From Schizosaccharomyces osmophilus (lineage: Eukaryota > Ascomycota > Schizosaccharomycetes > Schizosaccharomycetales > Schizosaccharomycetaceae), in the NCBI RefSeq assembly GCF_027921745.1, contig NC_079239.1, forward strand, positions 957,501-1,021,500: DNA of 64,000 nucleotides, in the 5' to 3' direction. Made by a program: the position numbers and the translations under genes. Below the pieces are notes generated by a model. The model did no database searches. It saw only the letters and a list, made by a program, of their open reading frames with translations, and was not told the DNA's origin. This document shows, in pieces, positions 1 through 12,195 of this stretch; positions within the stretch are counted from its first letter, which is position 1, and each line of letters starts with the position of its first letter.

Positions 1-1
1 A

Positions 2-1855
2 CCTTCTTCCTCCTTGGCTGCCGGCCTTCAGTCTGTGCCCATCCCTTCAGCCTCTGGTATAGTAAATCCGATGAACCAACATATGAATTCCACTACTGCT
101 CCCGCTACCAGACAGTCCGATATAGATGCTTTGGGTTTAGATTTCGATATGACTCCTTCGGAACCCTCTTCGTCTTTTCAAGATAACAATGGTTTTCCGT
201 CTTTTGTCGATGCTGGAACAAACCACGACGAATCATTATTTTCTTCCTCTGCTGCTACCTCTTTTAGTTTTGAACATGGTCCTTCCAGTTTCCCTGTTCC
301 AGGTAGTATATCCACAGGTTCCTTGCGTGGACAGGCTCCCTCCGAAGGGGGCTTTGGTACCTCTTATAACAGCCAAAATCTATATGGTATCTCTTCCCCT
401 TTGAGCGCGGGTGTGACACCCACTCAATCTTTCTTTCCTGAGCCTGCTAATAATAATATGTTTGAGATACCCAAACAATCTGCTGACGTGTCTTCCCCTT
501 TGACCTCGTCCCCAGGATCTTTTCCTAATATGTCCTCTTTGCACATGACGAGCTCTTTGCCTAATTCCACTTCTCATGCCGGTATCCGTCGTTCTCCCAT
601 GTTCCGTAGTGGGTCCAATAGATCGGTTGGTAACTTCGCTCAACCAGTTGACTTGAACCAAGACCAAAATGAATCTGTTGGCGGATCCTTCCAACGCGGC
701 AATGAATGGACCGGCGGTGATTCCAATGGTATAGGCTTAAATAACTCCTTACCAGGTTCCGATATGTTTTCTCCCCCATTTATGCGTATAGGCACAGCCA
801 TGGGTACTGCTCCTCTTCGCAACAATTCCGTGTCTTCTTTCTCTCATAACTACTTGCATCAGTCGAGTCCACAATTTGCTGCCGTGCCTCACCGGAAAGT
901 AAATACCCAAGAACCTAGTTTAATGGGATCAAGTCCTGGTATTTACAACCACATGCCTTACCTGAACCGCTCTACATCTTCCACGTCTGTCGCCGGAACG
1001 CCGGTGGAAGGCATGTCAACTGGCATGAAAAAGCGTGCATCTGCTACTGGTTCTGTTCCCAGTCTTCCTTTGTTAAATCAAAACGGCGACCAAATTTCGG
1101 ATTCAACTGTCAAAGAAAAGCCAATGGAAGACAAAAAGGAGAATAACCAGAAAGGTATGTCTGGTACACCTACATGCACAAACTGCCACACTCATACTAC
1201 TCCCTTATGGCGCCGCAGTCCTGATGGCCAGCCACTGTGCAATGCATGTGGCCTTTTTATGAAAATTAATGGCGTGGTTCGTCCTTTGAGTCTGAAGACC
1301 GACGTAATAAAGAAGAGAAACCGTGGTGCTGGAAGCAATACTAGCGTTCCTGCTTCACGATCTGCCACTCCCCGAAAATCAGTACCGCGAAAAGGTGGTT
1401 ATAAACAATCAACTTCAAGTAAACCCGCTACCAAAGAGGAAGCGAAAGCTAAACCAACTACCGGTCAAAAAAGTTATTCCCCCAGTTTTACGCAACAACC
1501 CGGAATTCACGATGATAGTCTGATGATGGACAGAAGGGCATCGGTAGAATCTCCAATGATGCAAGATTCATCTGTAAGACAGCCTTCGGCTATGTTATCT
1601 CCTGAATTCACGCAGAATTCTAGTGAATTTGGGATGCCGTTTAACAAGGGTATGTCTTCTGCAAACCATATGCGTGAATCCTCGATAGAAAAAATAAAGT
1701 CGGAAGCACCGCAGGCTGTAAATTCACCCTTGTTTGATACCTTTGATACTGATTTGGGGATGCCTTCGATTACTGACCCACAAACGATGGGAGTGGATGC
1801 TGCCGACTTGCACAGGGTTTCCAAGTCATCATGGGATTGGTATAGTGTCATGTAA
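2..1855 (+). CDS. gaf1: GATA zinc-finger transcription factor Gaf1, 5' partial
   Basis: The frame is already open at base 2, so the N-terminus lies upstream of the window; about 617 residues are visible. One Cys4 GATA finger starts at 1175 (C-x2-C-x17-C-x2-C, core [16 protein letters not shown]) and is followed by a basic tail ending KKRNRG that contacts the DNA. The rest is low-complexity Ser/Asn/Pro/Met-rich sequence, as usual for fungal GATA factors, and the protein ends SSWDWYSVM. The finger and its tail match S. pombe Gaf1 as I remember it. Gaf1 binds GATA motifs in the nucleus and acts downstream of TORC1 in nitrogen signalling and the choice of sexual development (known of the family). 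The next gene is the mug72-like reductase, as in S. pombe, which supports the assignment. Confidence 0.93.
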   Translation, partial: PSSSLAAGLQSVPIPSASGIVNPMNQHMNSTTAPATRQSDIDALGLDFDMTPSEPSSSFQDNNGFPSFVDAGTNHDESLFSSSAATSFSFEHGPSSFPVPGSISTGSLRGQAPSEGGFGTSYNSQNLYGISSPLSAGVTPTQSFFPEPANNNMFEIPKQSADVSSPLTSSPGSFPNMSSLHMTSSLPNSTSHAGIRRSPMFRSGSNRSVGNFAQPVDLNQDQNESVGGSFQRGNEWTGGDSNGIGLNNSLPGSDMFSPPFMRIGTAMGTAPLRNNSVSSFSHNYLHQSSPQFAAVPHRKVNTQEPSLMGSSPGIYNHMPYLNRSTSSTSVAGTPVEGMSTGMKKRASATGSVPSLPLLNQNGDQISDSTVKEKPMEDKKENNQKGMSGTPTCTNCHTHTTPLWRRSPDGQPLCNACGLFMKINGVVRPLSLKTDVIKKRNRGAGSNTSVPASRSATPRKSVPRKGGYKQSTSSKPATKEEAKAKPTTGQKSYSPSFTQQPGIHDDSLMMDRRASVESPMMQDSSVRQPSAMLSPEFTQNSSEFGMPFNKGMSSANHMRESSIEKIKSEAPQAVNSPLFDTFDTDLGMPSITDPQTMGVDAADLHRVSKSSWDWYSVM

Positions 1856-3173
1856 CTTTCCGAAGTTAGCAGTTTCTCTGATAGTTTAATTGGCCCTTCC
1901 TTTGTTTTGTATTTTGTACAGTCATCTTTTCTTTTTCTTTTTAATTTTTACCTGTCCTGTGTTTTAATGGACTTAATTTGATGCCGTTGTTTCCGATGAG
2001 TTTTTTTTTGTACGTGTTTAGCATTTTTAATCATTACCTTTTAATTACTGAATTGTTTGACTGGATTAATCGCTGAGCAGACCTATTTTTTGACCAACTC
2101 GGCGACAACAAACCGTGAGAAACGAACGTGTTTGAGTAATGAAGTATGTTAATCTACTTAAACATACAGTTCAGAGATTTGTGCAGGCTAGAATGAATGT
2201 GTTTTGTTTTATATTTCCTTCTTCTTTTGTTTAATGCTTTGTTCTAGCTGTTGAAGGCATTGTAGTTAGTGATGGACTTTAAGCTATTTTCGAGTTTCAC
2301 CTAAGAGAATACTAGTTTCAATATTAAGTTGTGTTTCTTTTTTTACTATGGTTACGTCCTATTCTTTTTAAGTTCTTAAACTATATACTCATGAATCGTT
2401 CATTATCATAGTATCCCGAGAAGTATGTAAACTTCCACGAAATCATCAAGAATGAGTTACTCATAAAAAAGATTGTTTGTTCTTTCTCTTTTTAACTACA
2501 AACAGAAATTAAAACTATAGATTATCGATTGGTGTGGACATAATCGGAGACAAAGACGGAGGACCATGGGTAATGAGAATATACTACAGGGCAGCCTTTT
2601 GATCTTTATTCGAAACTTATCAAGTAGCAGCTATTAGTAAGTATACGAAACCGTTTTTCTCAGTGTATCGTAAATGAGGAAAACAAGAATTATAGGAAGA
2701 CAAAAAACAAACATTAGCAATAGAAAAATGAATAAGTAAAAAGAAATTCAAAAAACACTTCTATTAAATAGACAAATAATGTAAAGTAAAGAGTCGTTTC
2801 CTTACTCCCCCTTTAGCTGCATTCGTTAACGCACTTACCTACTACCATACACTGAACACTTCCAAACAGAGTAAGTATTTTGGAAATTGAGCGGTTTGTC
2901 GCTCCAAGCGTTAATTAAACTGATTTTCACTCTCTTTTAATACACTGCATGAAGTTTTTGCAGTCCTGTAGGTATATTTTGGGCTGTAGTTGAACGCTTT
3001 CAGTCAACAATTGTAGATACTAAAGCGTCAATCCGAACTTTAAAAAGCTTCTTTAGTTGGAGAACTAAAGGAAGAACTTACTCTATTTATTATTATATAC
3101 ATTTACTCATTCGCCGGCATCTGTGTTACCTTTCTCGATTCTTTTTATCAACACTGAAAATTAATTTTGTATA
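1856..3173. other. Intergenic, gaf1 to mug72-like gene
   Basis: AT-rich, with no open frame worth calling. It should hold the gaf1 3' UTR (T-rich just after the stop) and the promoter of the next gene. I see no RNA gene or repeat in it. Confidence 0.6.
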
Positions 3174-5176
3174 ATGTCCACGGAAGCGATCTCAAAACTT
3201 AGGGTTTTAAGCGGTATGTGAGAGGGGTTTTTTAATACAATAAATAAATCCAGGAATATGAAAAGGGTCTTTTTGTTTACGGTATACTAACTTTGAATGC
3301 TATAGTTGGTAGCAATGCAACTTCTGCTTTTATGGGCTGGCGCTTATCGGAAAGCCAAGCTTGCCATACAAGTCTTATTTGGCGTAATCGAAGTGAAAGC
3401 GTAATGTCTGAAGGCATCCGTATTCGTTCGAGCGTCTTTGGTTCTACTAAATGGAAACCTGATGTTGGTATGCTTTTAATTTATAGCACGAAGTTGTGTG
3501 ATATACCTACGGCTTTGTTCTTAATACTAACATGCTTCTTTTAGTCGTCCCTACAATTGAACAACTAGTAACAAATGACGAACCTTTTGATTATGTGTTT
3601 GTATGCCTAAAAATTATTCCTTCTGTTTATGATCTAGGAACTGCCATAAAAGACGTTGTTACCCCTGGTCATACCTGTGTCGTTTTAAATACTACCGGGA
3701 TCGTTGGCGCTGAAAAGAGTATACAGGAAACCTTTCCAAATAATCCTATTATTTCTTTCGTTATTCAGGACCAGTTTACCCAGAGAGGGCCATTGCAATT
3801 TGAACATACTGCATTCGCTGCTGATACCGCTAGTAGTGTAATGTATTTAGGGTTAACTGATGAGGAAGATGAAATCCCAGACTCAGTTCAAGACGCCATG
3901 ATTGAGACATTAACATTAACTCTGGAAGCAGGTGGTGTATCTTGCACATTCTTACCTAAAATCCAGCAAAAACAATGGGAAACAGGAATTGGTCATATGG
4001 CCTTTTTTCCAGTTTCTATATTAAATGAAGAACCAAATTTGTCTTTAATTTATAGAGCAAAGCCTTTTGTGAAAGTCATAGATGGTATAATGAACGAAGC
4101 ATTTTCCATTGCTGCGACACAAGGTTGTGATTTTCCTACGGAAAAACGAGAATCATTGAAACGATTTATTGTGAATCGAATGTTAGCAGCACCCCGTCCC
4201 TCATACATATTTCAGGATTATTTAGCTCGTCGTCCTTTGGAAGTCGAGGTGTTGTTGGGATACCCGGTCGAAATTGCGGAACAACATAAAGTATCAGTGC
4301 CCTACATGGAAACCGTTTATGCTCTATTTGAAGCAAAAGCTAAAAAAAATCTTACTTCCACTCCAGCTGTTCCTCAGCCTATTCCAGCTATGCCATCAAG
4401 CCGTATATCACCACCTGGTTTAACCGCGCGATCCCCATCGCGCTCCACTGTGGGTACGTCAACAAGAATGGGTAGCATGGATGATCTCTTGAGCAAGCGA
4501 CAATTTGCCTCTCCACCGGCTTTTCATGCGCCCTCTAGTCGTTCAATGTATAAAATTCCAAGTGCGTCCATGGTTAATTTATCTTCGCCCGTTGTCACTT
4601 CACCAGCAGGCCTTGGAGGTAGAGCAATGCCAACACGATTTACAGGACGGAATATGCGCGGAAGCCCGTTCACCATGAACAAAGCCGGGTCGGTGTCAGA
4701 TATTCTTAGTATGTCGGATGGAATGGTTCCTAACGATCCCAGTGAAACTGCGTCGGTTGCAGGAGAAGCACCTTCTTTTGATATGCTCACGTTGACGCAA
4801 CGAAGGAATCGAAGAAACTCTCAAATGTCCTCGAGTTCCATGGGTATTCCATCGAGCGCATCGTCTTCGAGTGATCGCCGTTCTACTTGGACTGGCCGTC
4901 CACCACCTCATAAGGGTAAGTAATACAGTAGAAGTCTACTGGGACGGTTTGTATATTTGGTGCAAGCTAGATACTAATTTTTTTTTCCTTATAGGCATAA
5001 GTGAACCAGTCATTCCAATTTTAGAAGACCCGATGACAGCTTTATATGACACGAGTCGTTATCCAACAAGGCCTCCAGGTAGCAGCACGTCGTCACTGAA
5101 TGGAAATCCTACTCCCAAACCGACTCGACCACCTTCGATTGCATCCACATCTACTACTCCTCGAAAATTTGGCTAA
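3174..5176 (+). CDS. mug72: Ketopantoate reductase-like protein (Mug72-like)
   Basis: Four exons: 3174-3213, 3306-3467, 3545-4915 and 4995-5176. All introns have GTATG or GTAAG donors and TAG acceptors with CTAAC or CTAAT branch points, and the joins keep frame, giving about 584 residues. The N-terminal half is an ApbA/PanE-type fold: a Rossmann start (VLSVGSNATSAFMGW, the fungal variant without a strict GxGxxG), then FDYVFVCLK and the C-terminal helical reductase domain to about residue 300. The last ~270 residues are Ser/Pro-rich and probably disordered, an extension not found in bacterial PanE. Known PanE makes pantoate for coenzyme A. Whether this fungal branch does so is uncertain, given the altered nucleotide loop and the tail. 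It sits directly after gaf1, as S. pombe mug72 does. Confidence 0.85.
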
Positions 5177-5531
5177 CGTTAGTCCTTCGTTGGTTTCTTT
5201 TTTCTTGTCCTTGTCTGAACCCTTCATCATTGATTGTTTAATTGTTATGATACGCTCCTTTTTTATACAGTTGCTGTACTATTTTCTTTTAATATTTGCT
5301 TATGCATTTTGTTTACAATTTAGTCGTACCTTTCTATTGTTTATTTACGTATGCATAGTCCTTGGTTTCACTATACCAAACAAGGAAACTTAACAGGTGA
5401 TACTGAATTTGAAACAACGTATACGCTGTTTGTCGTTATTTCAATCCTCAAAGTATACTTTCGTCATTACCACATGTCAGTTTCCCAGTGCCAATGCTTT
5501 TTTCCCCTAAAATATCAACGTTACAACAAAG
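5177..5531. other. Intergenic between mug72-like and PXB/DUF3818 genes
   Basis: T-rich tail of the upstream gene and a short promoter. Small frames here have poor composition and I call nothing. Confidence 0.5.
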
Positions 5532-7801
5532 ATGGACGATTTAACATCAATATTGCTGCTTCTTGAACTGCAGCATGAGTTTAGCGGCCTCAAAATTCCC
5601 GGTAAGTTGAATACTTCTGCATGCGAGGTCATGACCGATATCTTTTTGAATAACTTCGAAGAGAGGGTTTCCTCCGAAGGAATTTTGGCTGCTTTAGATA
5701 TTAATGAATAAGAATGAATCTTTATGCATTTATTTTTGTCTTTGTCTGGACAATATGGCAGTAGAAAGGAAGAATCGACGGTTTTACTCAGTTTCATAGG
5801 TAGCAAAAACATTGAAGGCTAACTGAGTATTTAGGTCGACTAGCAAAGTATGGACCTCCATTTAAGCCTAAGGAAGAATTTTTGGATGCGGATGTCTCTC
5901 CAGTGATGACATTTATCGTACAAAGTTGTGTATTTACACCTACACTTCCAGGCGTGAACAAGGTGCCAGATGAGTTTTGGAGTGGAGAACTTCAGCCTTT
6001 ATTGGAAAAAATTGGTAAACATAACCTTTCAGATTCGTATGACCATGGTCGGGTTAGCAAGCGAAAAATGATTGGGTTTGCCGTAATCGTTGTCTTACAC
6101 GTACTGGCTAAAGGGCTTATGGGAAAGGCTCCTATGGATCCTGAAAACAACAGGCAGGATGACAATATAGCAGGGACTGATTCATCCCATTCAAGTTCGA
6201 AAACTTCACCCAAGGTTAGGAATTCGTTACCTACTGAAAGCAATGATATAAATGGGGTGCAGAAGAGTCTCGCAAATGTAAGGCTCAATGAAAATTTGAA
6301 AGCGATTAAATATCCTTCTAAAAAGCGACTGAAAGAAGCATACTCCCTTTTTGTTTATGGCGATGGTTTGGATGAAATTATCCGCCTCCTTGGCGAATCT
6401 GAAGACATAAGCAACTGGGGCGAACCCCTAAATTCTCTAGCTGAGAATATTCGCTATACGATTGCGTCTCTTTTACATTTTGTTTTTGTCACCGTGGACA
6501 GAACTCCGCAATCACCTCACCTTGCAAATGATGGAAAGGGACCAGAAGGCATCGTTGAGCGCATATATAACCGTGTTCCATGGTTTTTGACCCGTCAGGT
6601 TCTACGCGTAGGAAATGCCGGGCTTTTAATGTCAGGGCTTACTCGACTATTTTTGATGAAACCTCTCTCATGGTTCGGCGAAAGCCGCAATTTGCTTCAG
6701 ACAATGCTTTCTGGAATTTTTAGCGCTGATTTGGAACACACCGATAATGTTTTGAAAGGAATCGACACAAATTTTGCTGATGATCCGAAGTGGACTCAAA
6801 TGAGAGAAGCACTTCAATGGTATGCGCAACTCTCAAGAATTCGTCAAGATGAAGTTCGCGACCAAAGTATCCAACAAAAATTAAATATAACCGTCGCAAT
6901 TCTAAAGGAATATCAGATTGAAAAGAAACTAAATGCTGATGTTGCTGGCTCTGCAGAAGAAAAAGCTACTTCGGAAACCAATGTTGATTCTTCTGAAGTA
7001 TATACTGTTTCCTTATCTAGTGATGGTGAAAAAGATAGTCATAAATTCGATCCCTTTTCAGACATTGGGGTCCAAACGGCGATGAAGTATTTTGATGCTG
7101 TTTTGACTCACCGTGATCGTGAATGTCTTATTCATGATTTATGTGAAGACAATCAGTTGACTGATATAGTAAGAGAGGTTATGAGCTGTTTTTACACGAT
7201 TATATATGATGCTCACCAAGCTGCGGATTTTTCGCGGGCGATCTATGACTTCCAGTGCTTTTTATACGATCTTATCCAACTCTCAAAGGCTGCCGCTCCT
7301 TTGTCGAGCTTTGTTGAGCTGGTGGAGAAATATCAAAGTTGCTTTCTTCGGTTTGTCCATCGTTTGATAGTTAATGCTCCCGATTTATGTGCTCAATGGT
7401 GTGTTTGGTACCGCCATTGCTTAGATGAGTGTAACATCAAATCCCAATCGCCTGATACTGTCAAGGCCACTCAAGATGCATTAAATTCTTTGGATGATGA
7501 TACAAAACAGAAGGTTTTGCATGAAATTGAAACTTACATTAATGATCTGGAAAAAGAAAAGGAAGTTACAATTGAAAAGAATGAATGTACTAGCGAATGG
7601 CACTTTCATTTGGCCAAACTTTTTGGATCTGCCATCATTACTCCAACTAAAGCCAAAGGTTCTCCTCAACCGCAACTACCGGAGTGTAATATCAATTTAA
7701 CAATGACTAGAAAACATCTGTTGGCTCCTTTTCGTAAATGTCTCATGCAACAATTGGATACATTATACGAAGAAAAGGAAAGTAAGGGTTCTAAAGATTA
7801 A
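5532..7801 (+). CDS. PXB/DUF3818 lipid-binding family protein lacking a PX domain
   Basis: Two exons, 5532-5601 and 5835-7801 (GTAAGT donor, CTAAC branch, TTAG acceptor), about 678 residues. The join makes an N-terminal stretch (LLELQHEF...LAKYGPPF) that aligns with the start of the second family member at 50455 (LLVEEEL...LVHLGTPF), which supports the long 233-nt intron. Residues ~1-100 look like the PX-associated PXB domain. A polar linker follows. From about residue 220 comes a DUF3818-like helical region (RVPWFLTRQVL, FLMKPLSWFGESRNLLQ, LSRIRQDEVRDQSIQQK, VEKYQSCFLRFVHRLI). No PX domain is visible between the two, unlike the paralogue. The relative YPR097W of S. cerevisiae binds lipids at membranes; the function here is inferred only from that. 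Its position next to trp663 matches S. pombe SPCC663.15c. Confidence 0.82.
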
Positions 7802-8181
7802 CGAGGTATTTATGCTTACAAATGCTTTTCTATTGACCCTTTTTTTATTTATACTTGTCGCTGTTTAATGAAAGCAATTAGCATCTTTTCGAAAAATACT
7901 TAATTCACTGCAAATTTAAGTAGACTGATATTTGCTAAGTAAATGGACACTTTATCTTTTATTTTTTTTATTTTTTTGTAAGAAGGATTCATTTATTAGT
8001 AGCATATTAAGAAACCTACTATTTCGTCAACATTACCATTAATTGACAGCATTAAAGCTGAGAGGAACTGAACTTTAAAAAAGTCAGAAATCGTTACAAT
8101 GCGGTCATAAATGAAAGATTTCAGTTTAAAAACAATAGACTTGTTGCTTCGGTTCAATCTCTGCTTGATGAAAAGAAGAAA
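7802..8181. other. Intergenic upstream of trp663
   Basis: AT-rich, with T-runs near 7960-7978. No gene or RNA signature seen. Confidence 0.5.
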
Positions 8182-10314
8182 ATGATATGTGTATTTATAG
8201 TGCTTTTAACGCTGATATGTGGATTGATACTTCCTACAGAAGGGTTAATTCGTGTTGAAAAGCGACCAGATAATCGTCTTTACACTGCTGAATACACTTC
8301 ATGTATGCAAGATTCCTTAATATCTTTTGAAAGATTCGATGCCAGTTACTACTCACGTAACTTGTCTATTGTTTTAGACATCCATGGTTATTCTAACTTG
8401 GATGCAAATGTAACCTTTGATATAACGGTTGATGCTTATGGCAGCCAGCGTGCTAGATTCAAGTTCGATCCATGTAACATGAATTTGGGAAATGCTTGCC
8501 CATTGACAAAAAATTCAATTATTGAAACTCAAGGAGTTCTTCCGATTAGTTTCCAAGATGTCAAAATGGTTCCCAATCTAGCATGGACGATTCCCGATTT
8601 TGAAGGATTTGTCAAATTTAGGATGTATCGCACAGAGGATTTAGAGAACTCTTCTATAGATGAATCACACCCTCTTGCATGCATTGTAGCATCTTTAGAA
8701 AATGGGCATACGTTCCAAAAAAGAGTAATTTTCGCACTCTCAATCGTTTCATTTTCTTTGGCCATTGTCGGGTTCCTTGGCTTCTGTGTGATTGGCATGG
8801 AACATGGTATTTATATGTTACGGCCCGTGATTGCAAACTCAGTCCCTTCTATCCAACATATAGTAGACCTTCTACAATGTATCGTACTTACCGCAGCCGT
8901 TGGAGTCGAACAACCAAAAGTTTTGGTATCATGGGCCAGCAACTTTGCATGGATTATTGGGCTGATTCCAAATCGACAACTCAAAAACAGTATAAACTCG
9001 TTTTTGAAGCATTCTGGAGGTGACCTAAATTCACAACCTATCGGCATACATCGTCGCACGGTAACTGCATCCAACCCCGAAGATTCTGTTGTTGATGCAT
9101 ACTCTGGACTGGTAGGATTAGCAAACAGATTTCATATCACTTCTCCAGATTTTTTTACTCTTTCACTGATATGGTTTGTCATTTCCCTTGGAATTATCGG
9201 AGGTGCTTTGATTGGTTTTATGTGCATTAGTCAACTCTTTTTAAAACTTCGATTTATTCGTCCCTTTTCTTGCGAATATGTGCTGAAGTGTTGGAAAAGG
9301 CTCCTCTTCAATGCACTTATGAAATGGGTAGGTTGTTTATGCGAGTCAATAGGTTTCTAACATGTAATATAGGTTTTTATCTGCTTCCCTATCTTGATCA
9401 TGTTTGCTGTTTTCCAGTTTACATTGTCAGATGCCTATGGACCTGTAATTCTCGCCGCCATATTGCTTGCCTTATTAATGGGACTATTTGCCTGGTGCTT
9501 TTTAAAATTAGCCAAGGCAGTTCGTATTAGCCGATCTGTAACCAAATATCCAAAGGAAAGCATCAATGATCTTAATGTATTATCGTGGTCGGGCTGGATG
9601 CATATGGATTTGAAAGAGCACTGTTGGTACTTCTTCATTATACGTTTCTCAGTAGTCGTCCTTTCAGGACTCCTATTCGCGCTTCTTCAAAATTATGGGA
9701 AGGTCCAAGCTATTGTTCTCTTTGCGATTGAAGTTGTTGCAATAGGTTTCTTAATTGGACTACGTCCGTACTTTGGGCTTTGCAGCATGATATGTGCACT
9801 TTTGGTTAGCGGAACGCGTCTTGTTTCAATGGCGTTACTAATTCCGATGGCATTCAATTTAAATACCATCTCGAAAGTGGTAATTGGGATCATAATCATT
9901 ATCGTCCAAGGACTCGTATTTTCCACGCTAACAATTTGGGGACTTCTAAACTTTCTGAGTATGCTTGTTACATTATGGCCTGTAATTAAGTATCAGCCAA
10001 AATGGCTTCGTCAATTGTTTCAGCAAGATGAGCAAGATTCACAACTTGATATTGATGATCACAAACTGAACGGGAAGGAAGAAGATCCTGCAGTTAGCTC
10101 GCTTTTACTTGAAAACCTTTCCTTCGAGAGAAATAAAGAAGTTCCTTGGCTGCATTACGATAACGACCGTCCAAAAGCAACAGAAGCTTCCTCTACAATC
10201 ATACCAATGCCTATGCATCCATCGACGAAATCCTCACATTCTTTTTCGGATTTTAGTGAAATTCAACGAACTCCACCAGAATTTTATACAGCATCTTCGA
10301 ATCCGTTTGAGTAA
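8182..10314 (+). CDS. trp663: TRP-like membrane protein Trp663
   Basis: Two exons, 8182-9327 and 9373-10314. The 45-nt intron has a GTAGGT donor, TTTCTAAC branch and TATAG acceptor, and the join restores a transmembrane helix (MKW then VFICFPILIMFAVF). The product is about 695 residues. It has a signal peptide (residues ~1-22), then a lumenal, Cys-containing ML-like domain to about residue 175 (TRP_N), then a bundle of about nine hydrophobic helices to about residue 610 and a polar cytoplasmic tail. This is the fungal TRP-like/flavin-carrier family to which Pkd2 and the S. pombe paralogues Trp663 and Trp1322 belong. They are proposed ion or lipid transporters of the secretory pathway and plasma membrane. 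Flanking genes match S. pombe SPCC663.14c. The molecular substrate cannot be read from the sequence. Confidence 0.9.
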
Positions 10315-10398
10315 ATTACCGCTATATATCATAGCGCCCAAATTGATTTTTTAACACCAAACAGGTATCCATAAACAAAAGACAGGAAAGGAACAAAG

Positions 10399-10836
10399 AT
10401 GATTGAGTTAGACGCCATAAATCCAAATAACCTGAAGGTTTTAGAGGTGATAAACCAAAAAACAATTCCAAAGGAAGTTCGCTCGTTTTCTCCGCAGTTT
10501 TACAAAGAAACTTTACAAATTGGACCCTTAGCACAATATGCGTATTTTAACAATGTTTGCGTAGGAGCTGTTCGCTGTAAAAAGGAGACTCACAATAAAA
10601 GCAGTAAATTGCAAATTTTGTCTTTAGGCGTGTTACCACCATACCGAAAATATGGTGTGGGATCTCAACTTTTGGAGCATGCCGTGAATACCGCTAAGGA
10701 AATTGGATCAAAGGAGATTTATGTTCAACTCCCTCAGGCATTAGAATCTAAAGATTGGTTTTTGGTTCGAGGATTCACAGAATTGAGTGATTCCAGTAAC
10801 GAAGAGACAGCCGTTCTTGTCCATCCTCTGCAATAA
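10399..10836 (+). CDS. naa50: N-alpha-acetyltransferase Naa50-like (GNAT)
   Basis: 145 residues in a single exon. The GNAT acetyl-CoA signature is clear: LSLGVLPPYRKYGVGSQLLEHA carries the R-x-x-G-x-G loop at residues ~80-85 and the following helix, and WFLVRGFTEL is the typical late strand. Naa50 enzymes acetylate N-terminal Met-hydrophobic starts, usually docked on the NatA complex at the ribosome (known). The very short gap after trp663 and the convergent cid12 downstream match the SPCC663.14c-.12 order of S. pombe. Other small GNATs would look similar, so the family is certain and the exact orthology rests partly on neighbours. Confidence 0.85.
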   Translation: MIELDAINPNNLKVLEVINQKTIPKEVRSFSPQFYKETLQIGPLAQYAYFNNVCVGAVRCKKETHNKSSKLQILSLGVLPPYRKYGVGSQLLEHAVNTAKEIGSKEIYVQLPQALESKDWFLVRGFTELSDSSNEETAVLVHPLQ

Positions 10837-11205
10837 GGCTATCAAAGACAAATTTACAAAAGCAAGGAAAAGATACACCTTTATGTTGTTGGCTCGCAAA
10901 TACTTTTGGTCTGTGCTCGCAAAATTTTTGAATGTATTTCAAACACGGAAAAGTTTCAAAACCCAGTGGTCTTTTTCTCGTAATTTTTTTTTTTTTTTTT
11001 ACTTAGAAATAGAATATGAACCAAAAAGTGAACGTGACCTTATTTATACCTTTGGTAGTAAGCTGTAGTTGACTTAGTCCTTTGTATGTGAGCTTTTGAT
11101 ATATCATCCAACTGTTGTACACAAATGAGGATGTAGCCCTGTTGAATAGCTTTTCTGTAATGTAAATCATGGACACTAGTATCCCAAAACACCATCACTC
11201 GTTTA
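10837..11205. other. Convergent intergenic, naa50 / cid12
   Basis: Shared 3' region with a T-run at ~10983-11001. Small frames inside look non-coding. Confidence 0.5.
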
Positions 11206-12195
11206 TCAAAGTTCCTCGTCGTCATCGTCGTACTGAGAAACCAGCGATGGAGGATGCATTGCACGGTTTCTCTTTTCACATAGCTTGAGTTCAGCTTCTG
11301 TGATAGCAAAAGTATTCAACCACTCCTTGTCAGACAAAAGTTCATTATATGAAGCTAAAAAAGCAGCTTGAATCATGGCTATCTGAAATGATTGCTTGCC
11401 AATGTCATTGTTCTTTTCCAACGGATCTTCAATAGACAACAAGTTCGGTTTAGCTTCATTGGACCATCCTTTTTGTAACTTCGGCACAATTTGACCAGTT
11501 AATGGACGTAAAACAAAGAGTTCATAGGACCATTCGACACTCCAAAATTGAAAGAAGCTTTGTAATAGAGATCGTAAAGGCTGCTCTTTCGACGACACAC
11601 CTTTTTTGTGATATCGCATTTCAAGCCATCCGATCAACATGTAAGAAAGTGCACAGCTACTGATTCCACCATGATGAACACGGTCGAGGTCTCGCTCATA
11701 TACCCAATGTTTCAATAGCATTAATAATGTTCCATAAACGGGGTTTTTTTCATAATAGGCAGACTGTAATTCAGCACTAAGACAAGCCTTTTCATTCGCG
11801 AATGTCAAGTCTATGGCAGTACCGCTCACATCGTGAAAGTAAACACGCGGAACTCGTGCACCAAAATGAAATTCTGTGTTGGGATCCATATATGTACGCA
11901 AAAACATTGTCACACGTCGTTTATCCATCTCGCTCACCGCAGGACTCTTCAAAGACAAGTCGATATCACTAATATTTAAAGACAGACCAGTATATAAGCT
12001 TCCGTATTCTTGCAATTCCGGATTTGAAAGGACTCTCTGTAGATGATCCTGAAGCTTCTGCACTATTTGTTTTCGATACTCTAGCTCTTCGTGTTTCGGT
12101 CGTATGAAGTCCAAAAAAGATAGTATTCGCTCATTATCATTCAAATCACTTTTTCCCCATGGAACTGGCTCTAAGTTTAACAGCAAACGACCCAT
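11206..12195 (-). CDS. cid12: Non-canonical poly(A) polymerase Cid12
   Basis: 329 residues in one exon, close to the S. pombe length. The nucleotidyltransferase core is visible: GSLYTGLSLNISDIDLSL places the catalytic DxD pair at about residues 75-80 after the G-S helix, and a third strand (VSGTAIDLTFAN) supplies the next carboxylate. A PAP-associated region follows (YGTLLMLLKHWVYERDLDR, SCALSYMLIGWL). The protein ends in an acidic tail (DDDDEEL). In S. pombe, Cid12 works with Rdp1 and Hrr1 in the RNA-directed RNA polymerase complex needed for RNAi heterochromatin (known). Orthology to Cid12 rather than to another Cid protein is inferred from length and from saf1 and naa50 as neighbours. Confidence 0.88.
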   Translation of the reverse strand: MGRLLLNLEPVPWGKSDLNDNERILSFLDFIRPKHEELEYRKQIVQKLQDHLQRVLSNPELQEYGSLYTGLSLNISDIDLSLKSPAVSEMDKRRVTMFLRTYMDPNTEFHFGARVPRVYFHDVSGTAIDLTFANEKACLSAELQSAYYEKNPVYGTLLMLLKHWVYERDLDRVHHGGISSCALSYMLIGWLEMRYHKKGVSSKEQPLRSLLQSFFQFWSVEWSYELFVLRPLTGQIVPKLQKGWSNEAKPNLLSIEDPLEKNNDIGKQSFQIAMIQAAFLASYNELLSDKEWLNTFAITEAELKLCEKRNRAMHPPSLVSQYDDDDEEL

